Below, in pieces: positions 13,750-15,090 of a DNA stretch of 15,090 nt. A program made the translations under genes and the position numbers. Source of the stretch: SAR116 cluster bacterium (GTDB taxonomy: Bacteria; Pseudomonadota; Alphaproteobacteria; Puniceispirillales; GCA-002684695); NCBI GenBank assembly GCA_002684695.1, contig NYVQ01000060.1, positions 43,987 through 59,076 of the forward strand, given 5' to 3'. Within the stretch, counting starts at the first letter, position 1, and every line of letters starts with the position of its first letter. Below the pieces are notes generated by a model. It ran no database searches. It was given only the letters and a program-made list of their open reading frames with translations, and was not told the DNA's origin.

Positions 13750-15090
13750 TTACTTTAGGCTGTAAGCTGTTTGATCAAAATCTTTTATTGCTTCTTCAAT
13801 TTTATCAAACATCTCATTAAGTTGTGATTGATTTATAATAAGAGGGGGGCAAAATCCAATAATATCACCAGGTAATGCACGTAAAATAACACCATTTTCT
13901 TGTATAATCTTCGCACATTTTGCAGCAATTTTTTCTTTTACATCAAATTTTTTACTTCCTTCGTAGCCAAACTCTACAGCACCAATTAACCCAACTGATC
14001 TACTATTATTGAGAAACCAGTTATTACTTTTTATTTTATTGATACGATCATGAAATAATTTAGATTGGTTTCTTACGTTACCAATTATATCTCTTTCAAC
14101 CATTAATTGTTGCGTTTTTAGAGCTGCTGCTGCGCAAACTGGATGTGCTGAATATGTATAACCATGGCCAAAAATACCAAGCTCATTAGCTTGATCTTTG
14201 ATAGGCTGATATACCTTTTCAGAGAGAATTACAGCAGAAATTGGAAGATATGCTGAAGACAAAGCTTTTGCTGCTGTCAATATATCAGGCTTAATATTAA
14301 AAGTTTCCGATCCCCACATATTTCCAGTTCTTCCAAATCCACAAATAACTTCATCAGCAACCATTAAAATATCATATTTTTTAAGCACTTTTTGGATTTT
14401 AGAAAAGTATTTCTCTGGTGGTATAATTACACCCCCTGCACCCATAACAGGTTCGGCAAAAAAAGCTGCGATTGTCTCTGGCCCCTCTTTGATTATTAAT
14501 TTTTCAAGTTCATTTGATAATCTGTCAGAAAAAGAAACCTCATCCTCATCTTTCAACGACTCATTGAAAAAGTCAGGTGCCATCGTATGATGAACAAAAT
14601 CTAAAGGGAGAGAAAAACCATTTTGTGCGTATGGCAAACCAGTTAAGCTTGCTGCTGCTAAAGTTACGCCATGATAACCTTTTCTTCTACTAATAATTTT
14701 TCTTTTTTCAGGCAAACCCCTTGCAAGGTTATAATACCATATCATTTTTATTGCAGTATCATTTGCTTCTGAGCCTGAATTGGCAAAAAACACCTTACTC
14801 ATAGGAACCGGCGATATTTTAACTAAATGTTCAGCAAGCCTAATTGCTGGATCTGCTGTCTTCCCAGCAAAACTATGGTAAAATGGAAGTTTATTAAGCT
14901 GGTCAGTTATGGTGTTAATAATTTCTTTTTCTGAAAATCCTAATGAAGCACACCATAATCCGCTCATTCCTTCAATAAATTTTTTGCCTGTTTCGTCATA
15001 GACATGAATACCATCTCCCTTGGTTAGAATGTGCGGCCCGTCATCAGACAAAGTCTTTGGATGAGTATATGAATGCAGATGATATTCTAC
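13750..15090 (-). CDS. class III aminotransferase (omega-amino acid or amine type), 5' partial
   Basis: PLP-dependent fold-type I transaminase of class III, which moves an amino group from an omega-amino compound (beta-alanine, GABA, taurine, putrescine or similar) to pyruvate or 2-oxoglutarate. Numbering from the TTG at 15051: MSGLWCASLGF (29-39), FANSGSEANDTA (89-100), YHGVT (126-130), the Asp of DEVICGFGRTG (233-243) that binds the PLP ring, and Lys262 (TAAKALSSAY), the Schiff-base lysine. The frame stays open upstream of that TTG to the window edge, reading EYHLHSYTHPKTL, which matches the usual HLHxYTxP lead-in of the family. The TTG is therefore internal and the true start lies outside. 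The C-terminus (GDIIGFCPPLIINQSQLNEM) is complete. Substrate class within the family is undecided; no sulfoacetaldehyde acetyltransferase is nearby to suggest taurine use. Confidence 0.92.
   Translation of the reverse strand, partial: VEYHLHSYTHPKTLSDDGPHILTKGDGIHVYDETGKKFIEGMSGLWCASLGFSEKEIINTITDQLNKLPFYHSFAGKTADPAIRLAEHLVKISPVPMSKVFFANSGSEANDTAIKMIWYYNLARGLPEKRKIISRRKGYHGVTLAAASLTGLPYAQNGFSLPLDFVHHTMAPDFFNESLKDEDEVSFSDRLSNELEKLIIKEGPETIAAFFAEPVMGAGGVIIPPEKYFSKIQKVLKKYDILMVADEVICGFGRTGNMWGSETFNIKPDILTAAKALSSAYLPISAVILSEKVYQPIKDQANELGIFGHGYTYSAHPVCAAAALKTQQLMVERDIIGNVRNQSKLFHDRINKIKSNNWFLNNSRSVGLIGAVEFGYEGSKKFDVKEKIAAKCAKIIQENGVILRALPGDIIGFCPPLIINQSQLNEMFDKIEEAIKDFDQTAYSLK

Noticed and set aside
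13741..13760. GCCT...AGGC imperfect hairpin at the Fe-ADH/aminotransferase junction as a bidirectional terminator
   Set aside because: Only four plus two paired bases around mismatches and no T-run on either side; not convincing.
15049..15051. TTG as the aminotransferase start codon
   Set aside because: The frame continues upstream to the window edge with the family-typical HLHSYTHP segment, so this is an internal Leu codon.

Overview
The window is about 15 kb of very AT-rich DNA with tightly packed genes on both strands. Overlaps and gaps of a few bases are common, and no stretch over 300 bases lacks a gene. Proteins are rich in Lys, Asn and Ile, Shine-Dalgarno sequences are mostly weak, and no tRNA, rRNA, CRISPR array or complete mobile element was seen. 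Gene content (TrmL, phytase-like esterase, amidase, MATE, TauD/BBOX-like dioxygenase, MAPEG, EamA, ThDP enzyme, Fe-ADH, class III aminotransferase) fits a streamlined, probably marine, alphaproteobacterium-like genome. That placement is inference from style and content, not a search.

Layout. 15-837 (minus): an uncharacterised CxxC protein overlapping trmL. 914-1900 (plus): a secreted phytase-like esterase-domain protein, whose 3' end overlaps a convergent amidase (1892-3298). 3386-4729 (plus): a MATE efflux pump, divergent from the amidase and convergent with a gamma-butyrobetaine-hydroxylase-like dioxygenase (4753-5856). 5943-6104 (minus): a possible small one-helix membrane protein with an unusually strong ribosome-binding site, head to head with a MAPEG-family protein that appears to start at TTG. 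6659-8866 (plus): a serine-recombinase-fold protein lacking its catalytic residues, an AlkB-like Fe(II)/2-oxoglutarate oxygenase and an EamA transporter.

8875-12503 (minus): in transcription order a stand-alone cyclic-nucleotide-binding protein, a ThDP-dependent acetolactate-synthase-like enzyme, an NrtR-like regulator with a degenerate Nudix domain, and a membrane-anchored coiled-coil protein. A plus-strand iron-type alcohol dehydrogenase (12603-13748) diverges from this group. A class III aminotransferase runs into the right edge and is incomplete at its N-terminus.

The most interesting part is the 8.9-15 kb block. Redox, ThDP and PLP enzymes sit beside two ligand-sensing proteins. Just before the NrtR-like gene, a 17-bp palindrome fills the spacer between a good -35 and a good -10, and the predicted transcript would begin at or next to the ATG. 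This looks like an autoregulated operator that may respond to a nucleotide-type ligand. The second notable item is the recombinase-like protein, whose Ser10, Asp67, Arg68 and Arg71 equivalents are Gly, Asn, Gln and Lys although the fold and C-terminal helix-turn-helix look intact.
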